The translations under genes were made by a program, and so were the position numbers. Shown in pieces: positions 8,576 to 17,329 of a DNA stretch of 64,000 nucleotides. Under the pieces are notes generated by a model that saw only the letters and a list, made by a program, of their open reading frames with translations, ran no database searches and was not told the origin of the DNA. The stretch covers positions 458,501 through 522,500 of the forward strand of contig NZ_JAMGBA010000002.1 of NCBI RefSeq assembly GCF_023516455.1. Reading direction: 5' to 3'. Position 1 is the first letter of the stretch; every line of letters starts with the position of its first letter. The stretch is from Sphingomonas caseinilytica (GTDB lineage: Bacteria > Pseudomonadota > Alphaproteobacteria > Sphingomonadales > Sphingomonadaceae).

Positions 8576-9577
8576 CTACATTGATGCAGGGAGCGGCGAC
8601 GAACGCTTCGGGCTCGCGAGGCTCGGGGAGATTCTTAGAATGTATGGCGCGAGTATCCACGCACCCAGAGCGATAAGCGAGGCGGCAATTCCATCCCAGG
8701 CATAATGCCAGCCCAGATGAACTGATCCGACAAGGATGGCCACGAAATAGATCCATCCGATCCACTGGAGGCGAGGGAAGTAGGCGCGAGCGACGAACGC
8801 GACCCACAAGGCCACGGCAACATGCATCGACGGCATTGCAGATATGCCCCCGCCTGGCTTTCCTCCGCCGGACATGTAATCCGTCCACAGATAGTCGCGT
8901 GCCGATGCAACCCAAGGCTCAATTGGCATGGCCGCAAATTGGTCGCCAAGCCCGAGATGTGAATAGAAAACCGGTCCCGCCGATGGCATCGCATATTGAA
9001 AAAGACAGCCTGTGCTGGCGGTCAGGAAATAAGCTAGCATAGCGCGAGATCTCACGCGCGAGCCGGCTGCCAGGATGACAGCAATCAAGGTCCCGAATTT
9101 TACGAATGCCCAAGTCACGTAACAGCTGTCGAGAAAGGTCGTTAACGAACCGAGTAATTCGTGGCTGACAATCCACGGGTCACGGCCGAACAGCATCCGG
9201 TCGGCCTCGGCAAGAGGCAAGTCGGCCCAAAAACCCTTCGTGAGAGGGAGCATGGTCTTCAGCCAGGTCAATGCCCCGATTTGCATACCAACCAGCACGC
9301 ATCCGAGCACGATTCCGAGCATACGCGGCCAAGACTGGCGCGCGTCCACAAAGAGGCGCCTCGTAGGATGCGCTTCTCCATCCCAGGCATATCGGCCGAT
9401 ACGGATGAGTAGCACGGCGACAAGTATTAAGGACGATATCGTCAGTGTCGTTATGACATAAGATTTCGTTGGAATTTCGTACCGGAAGCCAACCGTAAAG
9501 CCGATCGCGAGCGCAATGACATACTCGATCGCGACAATTGCAATTGCCGGAACAACCCAATCCAAAGCGCGCCCCAT
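8576..9577 (-). CDS. PAP2-superfamily membrane enzyme (Aur1/Ipt1-like)
   Basis: A 333-aa polytopic protein with PAP2 core motifs: PSAGP near 198, PSMH at 249-252, and H287-x2-GWH291-x2-AWD295, the conserved histidines and aspartate of the phosphatase/transferase active site. The layout fits the PAP2_3 (inositolphosphorylceramide synthase-like) branch rather than a short soluble phosphatase. Members transfer or hydrolyse lipid phosphate head groups. The substrate is not shown by the sequence. No convincing ribosome-binding site precedes the ATG at 9577. It is divergent from the GT87 gene, and base composition is lower in GC than its surroundings. Confidence 0.75.
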   Translation of the reverse strand: MGRALDWVVPAIAIVAIEYVIALAIGFTVGFRYEIPTKSYVITTLTISSLILVAVLLIRIGRYAWDGEAHPTRRLFVDARQSWPRMLGIVLGCVLVGMQIGALTWLKTMLPLTKGFWADLPLAEADRMLFGRDPWIVSHELLGSLTTFLDSCYVTWAFVKFGTLIAVILAAGSRVRSRAMLAYFLTASTGCLFQYAMPSAGPVFYSHLGLGDQFAAMPIEPWVASARDYLWTDYMSGGGKPGGGISAMPSMHVAVALWVAFVARAYFPRLQWIGWIYFVAILVGSVHLGWHYAWDGIAASLIALGAWILAPYILRISPSLASPKRSSPLPASM

Positions 9578-9667
9578 CGGCGCAGCTTATCATCAATAGC
9601 TTAATTGTCAGCCATGGTTCGTATTGCTAGCCACGGAGACTCAGTGGGAGGGCGACGCAGTGACGGG

Positions 9668-10684
9668 ATGCAGCAAAATCGCTCTGTAGCCATTCAAATA
9701 TGGATCATTGGCGCATTAGCGCCGGCCGCTCTCTTTTTTGTGGGAGATTTCGGCAAACATGACTTTGCGCTGCTGTGGGCAGCTGCGAAACTGCTTCTGT
9801 CGGGAAATGCGGAGAGCATCTACAGCCCCGGCCTAGCACAGGTATTGGCGGATGGATGGGACTGGGGTGCCGCCGCCGTTTTTCCCTATCCGCCCCATGC
9901 CCTGTTCTTCTTTTTGCCCTTTGCTTTGGTCCCTTATATCCCTGCCTACCTGGTCTGGAATGCGGCGACTGCGGCATTCTTTGTCTGGACCGCGCGACCC
10001 TTCTTGCCTGAGCGGTTCCCGCCCGTTTTGACCATTCTCACGCCTGCCGCCCTGACGTGCTTCGATTTCGGACAGACCGGCTTTCTCATGGGAGGGCTGT
10101 GGTTCATGGCCTTTCGCGGCAAATGGTGGGCGGTGGCCTTCCTTACCTTCAAGCCACATCTCGGCTTCCTAAGCATATTGTCCCTGCGTGGCCGCAAATC
10201 ATTGATGCTTGTGGTGGCATTGTCTCTCGCACTTGTGGTGGCCAGCGGAATATTCTTGGGTTGGCGATTATGGCCCGCATTCATTGAGCAGGCGATCGGT
10301 CACGGCGAGCGCGTCGGATCGACTAAGCGATGGTTGTTCGCCGGCGTTGCACCCGCAATGGCCTATGGCTTTGTGGGGTGGGTGCCTTTTGCCCTTGCCG
10401 GCGCGCTAATGCTCGCCCGGAAAGTGAATATCTTCACCGCCGCGACGGCGTCCTTTCTTATTTCGCCTTTCGGGTTTCACTACGACATGACTGTCGCAAG
10501 TCTTGGCTTTGGAGTGCTCATTTTCAACAGTTGGAATCGCATGCCGATGCACCACCGCATTCCCATTGCGCTTGGATTCTTATCCCCCGCAATTGCGCTA
10601 GTTGGCGCCTGGTGGATTCCGCCATTGCTGTTGTGGTCGCTTTGGACCCAGATCAAATATGATTTTGAACCTCCATCCCGTTGA
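9668..10684 (+). CDS. DUF2029 / GT87 family integral membrane glycosyltransferase
   Basis: A polytopic protein of about 338 aa with around nine TM helices. It matches the GT87 (DUF2029) family, GT-C-fold enzymes that use polyprenyl-phosphate sugars, often mannose. An early KHDFALLW loop holds an acidic residue after TM1, as expected for the catalytic Asp. In-frame starts also exist at 9605 (TTG) and 9614 (ATG). I prefer the ATG at 9668 because the hydrophobic segment begins just after it and because it leaves about 90 bp for divergent promoters with the PAP2 gene. The acceptor is unknown; a lipid linked to the PAP2 enzyme next door is a guess. Confidence 0.75.
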   Translation: MQQNRSVAIQIWIIGALAPAALFFVGDFGKHDFALLWAAAKLLLSGNAESIYSPGLAQVLADGWDWGAAAVFPYPPHALFFFLPFALVPYIPAYLVWNAATAAFFVWTARPFLPERFPPVLTILTPAALTCFDFGQTGFLMGGLWFMAFRGKWWAVAFLTFKPHLGFLSILSLRGRKSLMLVVALSLALVVASGIFLGWRLWPAFIEQAIGHGERVGSTKRWLFAGVAPAMAYGFVGWVPFALAGALMLARKVNIFTAATASFLISPFGFHYDMTVASLGFGVLIFNSWNRMPMHHRIPIALGFLSPAIALVGAWWIPPLLLWSLWTQIKYDFEPPSR

Positions 10685-10794
10685 TCTCGTCGCAGATCGA
10701 CCACAGCCTACGCGAAATCGAATCCGGACTATGGAACGACATAGGCGTTAAAACCTTTACTCTGCGGTAACGATGTTTCGCTTACTAAGCGCCC

Positions 10795-11589
10795 ATGACA
10801 ATGAATCCGATCGAACAGGCCGTCCAACCTATCCAGCAGAAACTGCGCGCCAAGTCGGCGTCGCTTCTGATGTCGATCGAAGGTGGGCTTCCCCGCATCA
10901 TGACCCTGTGGTTGGCGCTGGCGATGGCCGGCTGCACTATCCGCATCATCGCCAGCCCGCTGAAGACCGCTCCCGACCTCTCGACAATCATGCCATATGT
11001 GCTGCTGGTCGGTGCGCCGTTGCTGTCGATGGCGCTGGCTCTCTATTGGTTCCGCGCGGGCGACCAACTACCGCAGCCGGTCTACCGGCTGGCGATTGCC
11101 GGTCGCTGGAGAAACGTAAACGCAGCCGAAGCACGCAGCCACCCGCTATATGGCAGCAGCGGCATCATGGTGTCCTTGCTGGTTGGCATGCTCTTGAACG
11201 TCCCCGTGCGATCATTGGAGTATCTAGCTGCGATGCCGGCGCTCGCAGGCCCTGTACCAGAGTGGCTCTCGACGTTGCGGCTGATGATGACCTTGGACGT
11301 GGTCCTGCTCAGCAGTCTATACACCATCGCCTTTGTCGCCGCGCTGCGCCGGGTCCCACTGTTTCCGCGTCTGCTCGTTGCAATTTGGGCGATCGATATC
11401 GCCATGCAGCTTGGGATTGCCCAGGCGGTCGCGGGCACTGGCGGTCTGCCAACGAACGTAGCCAATGCGCTGCACACGCTTCTCGACGGGAACGTCAAGA
11501 AAGTGATGATCAGCGTATGCCTCTGGCTACCCTATCTTCTCCTGTCCAAGCGGGTGAACATCACCTTCCGTAATCGCGTCGAAGCTTAG
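10795..11589 (+). CDS. DUF2569-family membrane protein
   Basis: A 264-aa protein with about five TM helices and a hydrophilic loop near residues 95-120. Its profile and spacing fit the DUF2569 family, which has no assigned function. An ATG at 10801 is a near-equal alternative start. It stands alone, about 110 bp after the GT87 gene and before the long leader of the pilin gene. Its base composition is typical of the chromosome. Confidence 0.65.
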   Translation: MTMNPIEQAVQPIQQKLRAKSASLLMSIEGGLPRIMTLWLALAMAGCTIRIIASPLKTAPDLSTIMPYVLLVGAPLLSMALALYWFRAGDQLPQPVYRLAIAGRWRNVNAAEARSHPLYGSSGIMVSLLVGMLLNVPVRSLEYLAAMPALAGPVPEWLSTLRLMMTLDVVLLSSLYTIAFVAALRRVPLFPRLLVAIWAIDIAMQLGIAQAVAGTGGLPTNVANALHTLLDGNVKKVMISVCLWLPYLLLSKRVNITFRNRVEA

Positions 11590-12042
11590 GATTGGAGCTT
11601 TAGGTTAAGCGCCTGCGACTCGGTGCGACTCGGCGTCGATCTGTGGAAAACTTCACGGGATGCCTGTCGGTGCGCGACCCTTAACTTTCGATAATAGGGC
11701 AAATGGGGCGCAGACTCTGTCCCCAATTGGAACGGAGCGCGGCGCAAAAGAGCCTGCACCTTCATTTGCTCGCATTCACACAATTGTTGGTTTTCTGCCA
11801 AAAATCCGGCGAATCTTGTTATCAAATAAATTAACGGGAATTAAATTCGCATGCTTGACAAAAAGTTAAGGAAGGCAGAGCGTTGCCCTAGTCGAGCGGC
11901 CGGGGGGCCGTTGTAAATGACTGCGGGGGCAAGCGAATTTTCGCATGGCTTCCTATAGTCTGAATTGAGTGCCGCCCCCTTAGGCGTGAGACGTCCCGAC
12001 CGGTCGCAGTGGACCGGGGGGCTATTTGTAAGGGGACGGACA
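11590..12042. other. 453-bp non-coding leader upstream of the pilin gene
   Basis: No credible gene on either strand. It contains a tandem 10-bp repeat (11614-11633), an AT-rich island (about 11760-11870) unlike the rest of the window, a TTGACA hexamer at 11855-11860 without a good -10 partner, a short CGGCC/GGCCG hairpin (11897-11910), and a TATAGT hexamer at 11954-11959. It ends with the pilin ribosome-binding site AAGGGGAC near 12030-12037. The length and AT content suggest the main promoter/control region of the Tad locus lies here. Confidence 0.5.
11614..11633. repeat. Tandem duplication of a 10-bp unit
   Basis: TGCGACTCGG occurs twice in direct succession, just after the DUF2569 stop codon. 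It may be a chance duplication or part of a regulator binding site for the pilin region. Confidence 0.6.
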
Positions 12043-12231
12043 ATGAAGAACTTCATCAACATGCTTCGCAACAAGCGCGGTGCTTCGGCCGCCGAATATG
12101 CGCTGATCCTCGCCATTATCGGCGCGGTCATCGCGATTGCCGCTCTGGGCCTTGCTGACTCGATCGGCAGCGCCATGAACGATACCGCAAGCTGTATTGC
12201 TGATCCGGTTTCGTCGAACACGAAGTGCTAA
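12043..12231 (+). CDS. flp: Flp family type IVb pilin
   Basis: A 62-aa structural subunit of the Tad pilus. The start is ATG 12043 with ribosome-binding site AAGGGGAC; the longer open frame from 11965 is not needed. After a short basic leader (M1-G13) comes the Flp processing motif, Gly13 followed by ASAAEY, putting the conserved Glu-Tyr at +5/+6 of the mature pilin. A single hydrophobic helix follows, then a short polar tail with two Cys (possible disulfide). The prepilin peptidase at 24280-24765 should cleave it. A strong terminator directly follows, so the pilin can be expressed far above the assembly genes. Confidence 0.95.
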   Translation: MKNFINMLRNKRGASAAEYALILAIIGAVIAIAALGLADSIGSAMNDTASCIADPVSSNTKC

Positions 12232-12238
12232 ATGCCTT

Positions 12239-12280
12239 GGAGCGGCCCCGTTTTCTGCGGGGCCGCTCCTAGTTTTTATT
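12239..12280 (+). terminator. Rho-independent terminator after flp
   Basis: A 12-bp perfect GC-rich stem (12239-12250 with 12258-12269), loop TTTTCTG, followed by a T-rich tail (TAGTTTTTATTT). It begins eight bases past the pilin stop. It should attenuate transcription into cpaB and so set the pilin to machinery ratio. Confidence 0.9.
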
Positions 12281-12345
12281 TGGGCGTTAGGACAGCGCCC
12301 GAAATAGTGTAGAGTAACCACCTGCTCTTGCGGGGGAGCCAAGAG

Positions 12346-13263
12346 ATGAAGCGCCAGACGATCATCGCATTGGGTGTTGCGATCATTTTGGGGTTGGTCG
12401 CAGTCTTTGTTGCAAACGCCTATATTAGCGGACGGGAGCGGCAAATGGAGGCCGCGACGCCGACCATGACCCGGATCGCGGTCGCTTCGCTTCCATTGGC
12501 CTATGGCACGGAAGTGACGCCGGACAAGGTCAAGTTCGTGCCCTATCCAGCCGCAAGCCTGCCTCCGGGCACCTACAAGACAATTGCTGAGCTCTTGCCG
12601 CAGGGTAAGCGCCGCGTGGCGCTCCGGCCGATCCAGCCCAACCAGCCGCTTCTGGCCACGGATCTTTCCGGCGAAGGCCAGAATGCCTCGATAGCAGCTC
12701 TGCTACCGGACGGCATGCGGGCCGCGACGGTTCGCATCAATGACGTTTCCGGGGTTGCCGGATTCGTGAAGCCAAACGACACGGTCGATGTGCTGATTAC
12801 GCGCCAGCCACTTACGCCCGACGGTTCAGGCCAGCAGGTTACCGATGTGCTTCTGCAAAATGTGCGTGTCATCGCCATGGGTTCGGACGCTGTCGGTGCG
12901 GACGGGCAGCCAAGTCCGACCAATTCGACCACGCTGGAGGTCACTCCGGTAGACGCACAGAAGTTGGTCCTGGGCCAGCAATTAGGCCAGTTGAGCCTCG
13001 CGCTAAGGAAGCCGGGCGTCGAGCAGAACATACCGGTCGTCGAGACGGTCAGCTTGAATGACCTGCGCTATGAACTTTATGGCGCGAAGCCGGCAGCCGC
13101 GCCATCACCGGAACGTAAAGCCCAGGTCGCCCGGCTGACCCAGCCGCGCCGTGCTCCGCCGGTTCGCCGCGCAGTCGCGCCGGCGCCGCCGTCGACCAAT
13201 ACCATCAGCGTTACCAGGGGTGTGGAAACCAAGGATTATGAGGTGGGGGGCTATGCTCAATAG
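12346..13263 (+). CDS. cpaB: Flp pilus assembly protein CpaB/RcpC
   Basis: A 305-aa periplasmic/outer-membrane-associated component of the Tad secretin complex. An N-terminal TM anchor (residues 4-26) is followed by an SAF domain (about 42-105) with the family PxG and PNQPLLATDL-like segments, then the RcpC/CpaB domain, and a Pro/Arg-rich tail. The ATG at 12346 has GGGGGAG 8-14 bases upstream and is preferred over an upstream TTG. The end overlaps cpaC by 11 bases. It binds or steadies the secretin and may touch peptidoglycan (family knowledge). Confidence 0.93.
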   Translation: MKRQTIIALGVAIILGLVAVFVANAYISGRERQMEAATPTMTRIAVASLPLAYGTEVTPDKVKFVPYPAASLPPGTYKTIAELLPQGKRRVALRPIQPNQPLLATDLSGEGQNASIAALLPDGMRAATVRINDVSGVAGFVKPNDTVDVLITRQPLTPDGSGQQVTDVLLQNVRVIAMGSDAVGADGQPSPTNSTTLEVTPVDAQKLVLGQQLGQLSLALRKPGVEQNIPVVETVSLNDLRYELYGAKPAAAPSPERKAQVARLTQPRRAPPVRRAVAPAPPSTNTISVTRGVETKDYEVGGYAQ

Positions 13264-14839
13264 GGGGATCAGGGGGGCCGCGCTTGGCGTGGCCATAGCC
13301 ATCGCGGCGGCAGCTTTCGGCGCCGCTGTGCCGGCCAATGCCCAGGTCGCTGTCAGCGAGGCTGACGAGATCCGGGCGGGCGAACTTGCGGTTCCGCTCA
13401 ACAAGAGCCAGGTACTGCGCACCGACCGGGCGTTCGCCAAAGCGCTTATCGGCAATCCGGAAATTGCCGACGTCCTGCCGCTCAGCGATCGCTCCCTCTA
13501 CGTGCTTGGCAAGAAGATGGGCACGACCAGCCTCACGCTCTACGACCGCAACAATATGCTGATCGCGGTCGTCGACGTCGCAGTCGGGCCGGACGTCATC
13601 GGCCTCAAGCGCCAGTTGTCCGAGCTCATCCCAGGCGACGGCGTTGGAGCGCGCATCTCCAATGATTCCATCATTCTCGAAGGCATGGTGAGCTCCGCGC
13701 CCGCCGCGGACCGCGCGGTGCAGCTGGCCGAAACCTATGCCCCGGGCAAGGTCGTCAATCTCATGTCGATCGGTTCGGCCCAGCAGGTGATGCTGGAAGT
13801 CCGCTTCTCGGAGATCAAGCGCGGCGCGCTAAAGGATCTCGGCTTTTCGATGTTCGTCCAGGGCGGCGGTACCCACGGCTTCAACAGCGCGTTCGGTAAC
13901 GGTGCTACGCTCAGCGGGGACGGCGGCGAGACGACGACGACCGTAACCGATCCGGTGACCGGCGCGATCACAAGCACTACGTCGCCCAATCCGCCGGTGC
14001 TCGGCCTTAGCGCAATCACCAGCGCGTTCGGCATCCTGACGCGCAACTTCAACATCTTCGGTCTCGATGTTCAGGCGGCATTGAACGCGCTCGAAACCAG
14101 GGGCGCGATCACCACCTTGGCCGAACCGACCCTGGTGGCCCTGTCGGGCGAAACCGCCAGCTTCCTGGCCGGCGGCGAGTTCCCGGTTCCCGTCGCGCAG
14201 AGCGGCGGCAGCTCGACCGGCATTTCCAACAACACCGCCATCACTGTCGAGTTCAAGCCCTTTGGTGTCAGCCTGGCATTCACCCCGACGGTGCTTGCCG
14301 ACGGCGTCATCAACATTGAGGTGGCGCCCGAAGTCAGTGCTATCGACGTCAGTTCATCGATTGTCGTCGGCGGCCTTCGTATTCCGGGGCTGTCGACCCG
14401 CCGCGCCCGCACGACGGTCGAACTTCGCGATGGCGAAAGCTTTGCCATGGCCGGCCTCATCCGCCGCGACTTCAAGGACACGGTGAATCAGTTCCCCGTC
14501 CTGGGATCGATCCCGATCATCGGCAGTCTGTTCCGTTCGACCAACTTCCAGAACGAAGAAACCGAGCTCGTCATCATTGTCACGCCGCGGCTGGTGAAGC
14601 CCGTCCGTGCAGCGGCAATGAAAGTGCCGACCGATCGCGCCACGCCGCCGAACGAGGCCGACTTCTTCCTGCTCGGCAGGACGGACGGCGCGGTCGGCGT
14701 CAACCCGCTGGCACCGACGCAGCCGTCGCCGGTCGGCCGGCCGATCGGCGCACCGGCGCCGGTTGATGGAGCTCCTCCGGGAGGCATGGCGACACTCGAT
14801 CCGAGCCGTTTGGAAAAGGATTATGGCCATGCGCTTTAA
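13253..14839 (+). CDS. cpaC: Type II/IV secretin of the Tad system, CpaC/RcpA
   Basis: A 528-aa outer-membrane secretin. It has a cleaved signal peptide (VPANAQ near residue 24), the pilus-formation N domain with the VPLNKSQVL...DVLPLSD pattern, a BON-like region, and the C-terminal secretin domain with VPVAQSGG and the terminal IIGSLFRSTNFQNEETELVI block. A Gly/Thr-rich insertion (about residues 205-245) lies in the secretin part. The ATG at 13253 follows a purine-rich GGTGGGGGG and overlaps cpaB. The last 70 residues are Pro/Gly-rich linker. Coupled to the lipoprotein gene downstream. Confidence 0.94.
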   Translation: MLNRGIRGAALGVAIAIAAAAFGAAVPANAQVAVSEADEIRAGELAVPLNKSQVLRTDRAFAKALIGNPEIADVLPLSDRSLYVLGKKMGTTSLTLYDRNNMLIAVVDVAVGPDVIGLKRQLSELIPGDGVGARISNDSIILEGMVSSAPAADRAVQLAETYAPGKVVNLMSIGSAQQVMLEVRFSEIKRGALKDLGFSMFVQGGGTHGFNSAFGNGATLSGDGGETTTTVTDPVTGAITSTTSPNPPVLGLSAITSAFGILTRNFNIFGLDVQAALNALETRGAITTLAEPTLVALSGETASFLAGGEFPVPVAQSGGSSTGISNNTAITVEFKPFGVSLAFTPTVLADGVINIEVAPEVSAIDVSSSIVVGGLRIPGLSTRRARTTVELRDGESFAMAGLIRRDFKDTVNQFPVLGSIPIIGSLFRSTNFQNEETELVIIVTPRLVKPVRAAAMKVPTDRATPPNEADFFLLGRTDGAVGVNPLAPTQPSPVGRPIGAPAPVDGAPPGGMATLDPSRLEKDYGHAL

Positions 14840-15101
14840 TGCCAAGCAGATACTGTTCGCAGCACTGCCGGTAATGGCCTTGGCGGGATGCGCACCTGTC
14901 GATCCCGGTCTGGGCGAAGCCGTTCGCTACGACATGGCGATCCAGACGGTGAATCCAGACCCCGTCTATCCGGAAGATGGTGCGCAACCGGGCGACAGTG
15001 GCGAGAAGGGTGCAAAGGCAGTCAAGGCCTATCGGACCGGCGAAACCAAGGATTTGAAGATACAGAGCAGCACTAGCGCCAGCGGCGGTGGGCCTCAGTA
15101 A
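14829..15101 (+). CDS. Small lipoprotein in the CpaD position
   Basis: A 90-aa lipoprotein with signal peptide and lipobox LAGC (Cys near residue 19). It overlaps the cpaC end by 11 bases; AAAAGGA eight bases upstream supports ATG 14829 over 14823. In Caulobacter the slot after cpaC holds cpaD, a secretin-associated lipoprotein of about 200 aa. This protein is far shorter but its C-terminal AVKAYRTGE segment is reminiscent of the CpaD tail. I infer a reduced CpaD or secretin pilotin; homology is unproven. Confidence 0.65.
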   Translation: MRFNAKQILFAALPVMALAGCAPVDPGLGEAVRYDMAIQTVNPDPVYPEDGAQPGDSGEKGAKAVKAYRTGETKDLKIQSSTSASGGGPQ

Positions 15102-15113
15102 GGATGATGCGGT

Positions 15114-16808
15114 ATGAGGCGGCCCTCATTCTGGGTTGGGAACAATAGCGGGGCGGTCGCGCCGACCGTCGCACTGTCGCTCTTTGCGCTGATTGGCGCT
15201 GGCGGGATCGCCTTCGACTATGCCCGCCTGGCCACCTTGGACACCGAATTGCAGAACGCTGCCGATCAGGCAGCATTGGCTGCCGTGACGCAGCTGGATC
15301 AGCAGTCCGGAGCGATCGCCCGGGCAACTGCTGCGGCTCAGTCGTTGCTGGCCAATCAAACGCTGATGGCGAATGATAACAACGCCAGCGGCCTCGTCGC
15401 TGCAGTCTCTGCCGTGGTGTTTTACGCGACCAAGGCGGATGCGGAGGCGGCCAATGGGCTCAATTGCCCGACAACCAACGCCATCGATCCTACCGCATCG
15501 AACGCTAACGCGACGGCCAAGTTCGTCTGCGTTCGAATGGCCGATCGCGTTGCCCGCTATGCGCTTACTCCAGTCACCGCCGCATTTTCATCTGGCAATA
15601 TTTCGGCGATGGCGGTTGCCGGTCTCGGCACGGCGATCTGCAAGGTTCCGCCGGTCATGATCTGCAATCCTGACGAGCCAACCGGCAACTCAGATAAGAA
15701 TCTGGATTTCGACATCGCTTCCCGGATTGGAGCGGGGCTGCGGCTGATTTCGGTAGGCAATGGCAATACGGCCTGGGCGCCGGGCAATTTCGGCTATCTC
15801 GATACCGGCTCGCCGACGTCAAACCCGAATGTCGAGCTTCGCCAGGCGCTCGGGTGGGTCACTCCTCCCGGTGACTGCTCTGGCCTCGCGGGCGTCAAGA
15901 CTCGTACCGGCGCGGGCACGCCGGTAACTCAAGCGCTCAATACCCGCTTCGACATCTATGAAAAGGCCAATACCGGGAACGGCAATGCCGCCTCCTGTCC
16001 TAGCGGGGCAACCTGCCCAGCCTCAATCAACACAGTCAAGGACGTAATCCAGAAGGGCACGCCAAACCAAGCTAACAAATGCGGCGTCGCCAACAATGAG
16101 TGGGAGCTTCCACCTTCGGGTCAATACTATGGCAGCGGCAACGTCCCGGCGCCGTCGAATACGACGGACCTGACACAGACCGAGGCAGACACCATCAAGG
16201 CGATGGGCTACCCCCGCGACAAGTGCCACGCCATTTCGCAAAATGGCAGCTGCACTGCCGACAAGGTCGGAAATGGCGCCTGGGATCGCGGCGCTTATTT
16301 CCGCGTCAACTACGGCTGGACGGCCGCCCAATGGCCTGGTTACCTCGCCACGGGGACAAACTCCATTCCGATTACCAACACGACGCCCTCTCGCTACCAG
16401 GTCTACCGGTGGGAAGTCGCTAATCGGGGGACGACGATCGGGGGCAAGGTAATCCTGGGTCCACGCGTATACGGTTCAGGCCCCAATGGAGAAACCGCAT
16501 TCGGCACGCCGGTTTGCTCGCAGCTTCAAGGCTATGGAAGTGGAATGGTTCCTGGCGGCAACAATGTCGACCGGCGGCGGATCTCGACCGCCGTCATCAA
16601 TTGCAATGCCTGGAACGTCCATGGCGGAGGCGGCACGGTCTATGGTGTCGTAAAATGGATCGAGCTTTTCCTGGTTGAGCCTTCGCTTCAGCGAGACCGC
16701 ACGGATGTGAATGACGTCTATGCGGAGTTCATTGGCCAGACCCAGATGGGAGCAGGCTCCTCTGCCGGCCAAGTGGTAAGGCACGACGTGCCCTATCTGG
16801 TGAAATGA
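15114..16808 (+). CDS. TadG-like pilus assembly protein
   Basis: 564 aa. The N-terminus has the TadE/TadG-like pseudopilin signature (GAVAPTVALSLFALIGAGGIAFDYARL) as a TM helix at about residues 13-35, followed by the NAADQAALAA motif typical of TadG. The remaining 500 residues are extracytoplasmic, rich in Asn/Gly/Thr and with many Cys, probably disulfide-bonded. I see no vWA MIDAS (DxSxS) motif, which classical TadG proteins carry, so this is the vWA-less form. Its stop overlaps the next gene (ATGATGA). Confidence 0.8.
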   Translation: MRRPSFWVGNNSGAVAPTVALSLFALIGAGGIAFDYARLATLDTELQNAADQAALAAVTQLDQQSGAIARATAAAQSLLANQTLMANDNNASGLVAAVSAVVFYATKADAEAANGLNCPTTNAIDPTASNANATAKFVCVRMADRVARYALTPVTAAFSSGNISAMAVAGLGTAICKVPPVMICNPDEPTGNSDKNLDFDIASRIGAGLRLISVGNGNTAWAPGNFGYLDTGSPTSNPNVELRQALGWVTPPGDCSGLAGVKTRTGAGTPVTQALNTRFDIYEKANTGNGNAASCPSGATCPASINTVKDVIQKGTPNQANKCGVANNEWELPPSGQYYGSGNVPAPSNTTDLTQTEADTIKAMGYPRDKCHAISQNGSCTADKVGNGAWDRGAYFRVNYGWTAAQWPGYLATGTNSIPITNTTPSRYQVYRWEVANRGTTIGGKVILGPRVYGSGPNGETAFGTPVCSQLQGYGSGMVPGGNNVDRRRISTAVINCNAWNVHGGGGTVYGVVKWIELFLVEPSLQRDRTDVNDVYAEFIGQTQMGAGSSAGQVVRHDVPYLVK

Positions 16809-17329
16809 TGACTCGCCGTTCGCTTCTACGGGACCGGTTGGGTTCGGCAGGGGCCGAAATGGCGCTGGTCGCCCCCTTGCTGTGCGCAATCATGCTTGGC
16901 TCGGTCGAACTCGGCAGCTTCTTCTACAATGAGCACATACTGACCAAGGCCGTACGCGATGGCGCGCGCTATGCTGCCCGCCGGAGCTTCAGCTTCTATG
17001 AAAGCGGCGGAAACTGCGCCAATCCAACCGACGCGACCTTGATTGCGAACGTAAGGGCGTTGGTGCGGACGAGCCTCTTGTCGGCCGGCACAGATCGATT
17101 TCCCGATATCCAGGACAGCGACATTACGGTGACCGCCGCTTGCAGTGCCACGGTTTCGGGCCAGTCCATGAGCGGCATTTACCAGGGGCGCACCGGCGGA
17201 ACTGCGGGCGCTCCCGTTGTGACGGTGACAGCCAGCATTGACTACAACCCGGTAATCGGCGCCTTCGGGTTCACCGGCGCCGGTCTCAAGCTCAACGCCA
17301 GGCAACAAGCGGCGGTGATGGGCATATGA
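16805..17329 (+). CDS. TadE-like minor pseudopilin
   Basis: 174 aa with an N-terminal TadE signature: a basic leader, GSAGAEMALVAPLLCAI (processing-like G followed by AEM), one TM helix, then the KAVRDGARYAARR block seen after the TM in TadE. The rest is a small extracytoplasmic domain with paired Cys. Minor pilins TadE/TadF are processed by the same prepilin peptidase as Flp and help initiate pili. It overlaps both neighbours by four bases. Confidence 0.85.
   Translation: MMTRRSLLRDRLGSAGAEMALVAPLLCAIMLGSVELGSFFYNEHILTKAVRDGARYAARRSFSFYESGGNCANPTDATLIANVRALVRTSLLSAGTDRFPDIQDSDITVTAACSATVSGQSMSGIYQGRTGGTAGAPVVTVTASIDYNPVIGAFGFTGAGLKLNARQQAAVMGI

Noticed and set aside
11855-11860. TTGACA as -35 of the flp promoter
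   Set aside because: No acceptable -10 at 16-18 bases and it lies 180 bp from the pilin start; kept only as part of the leader description.
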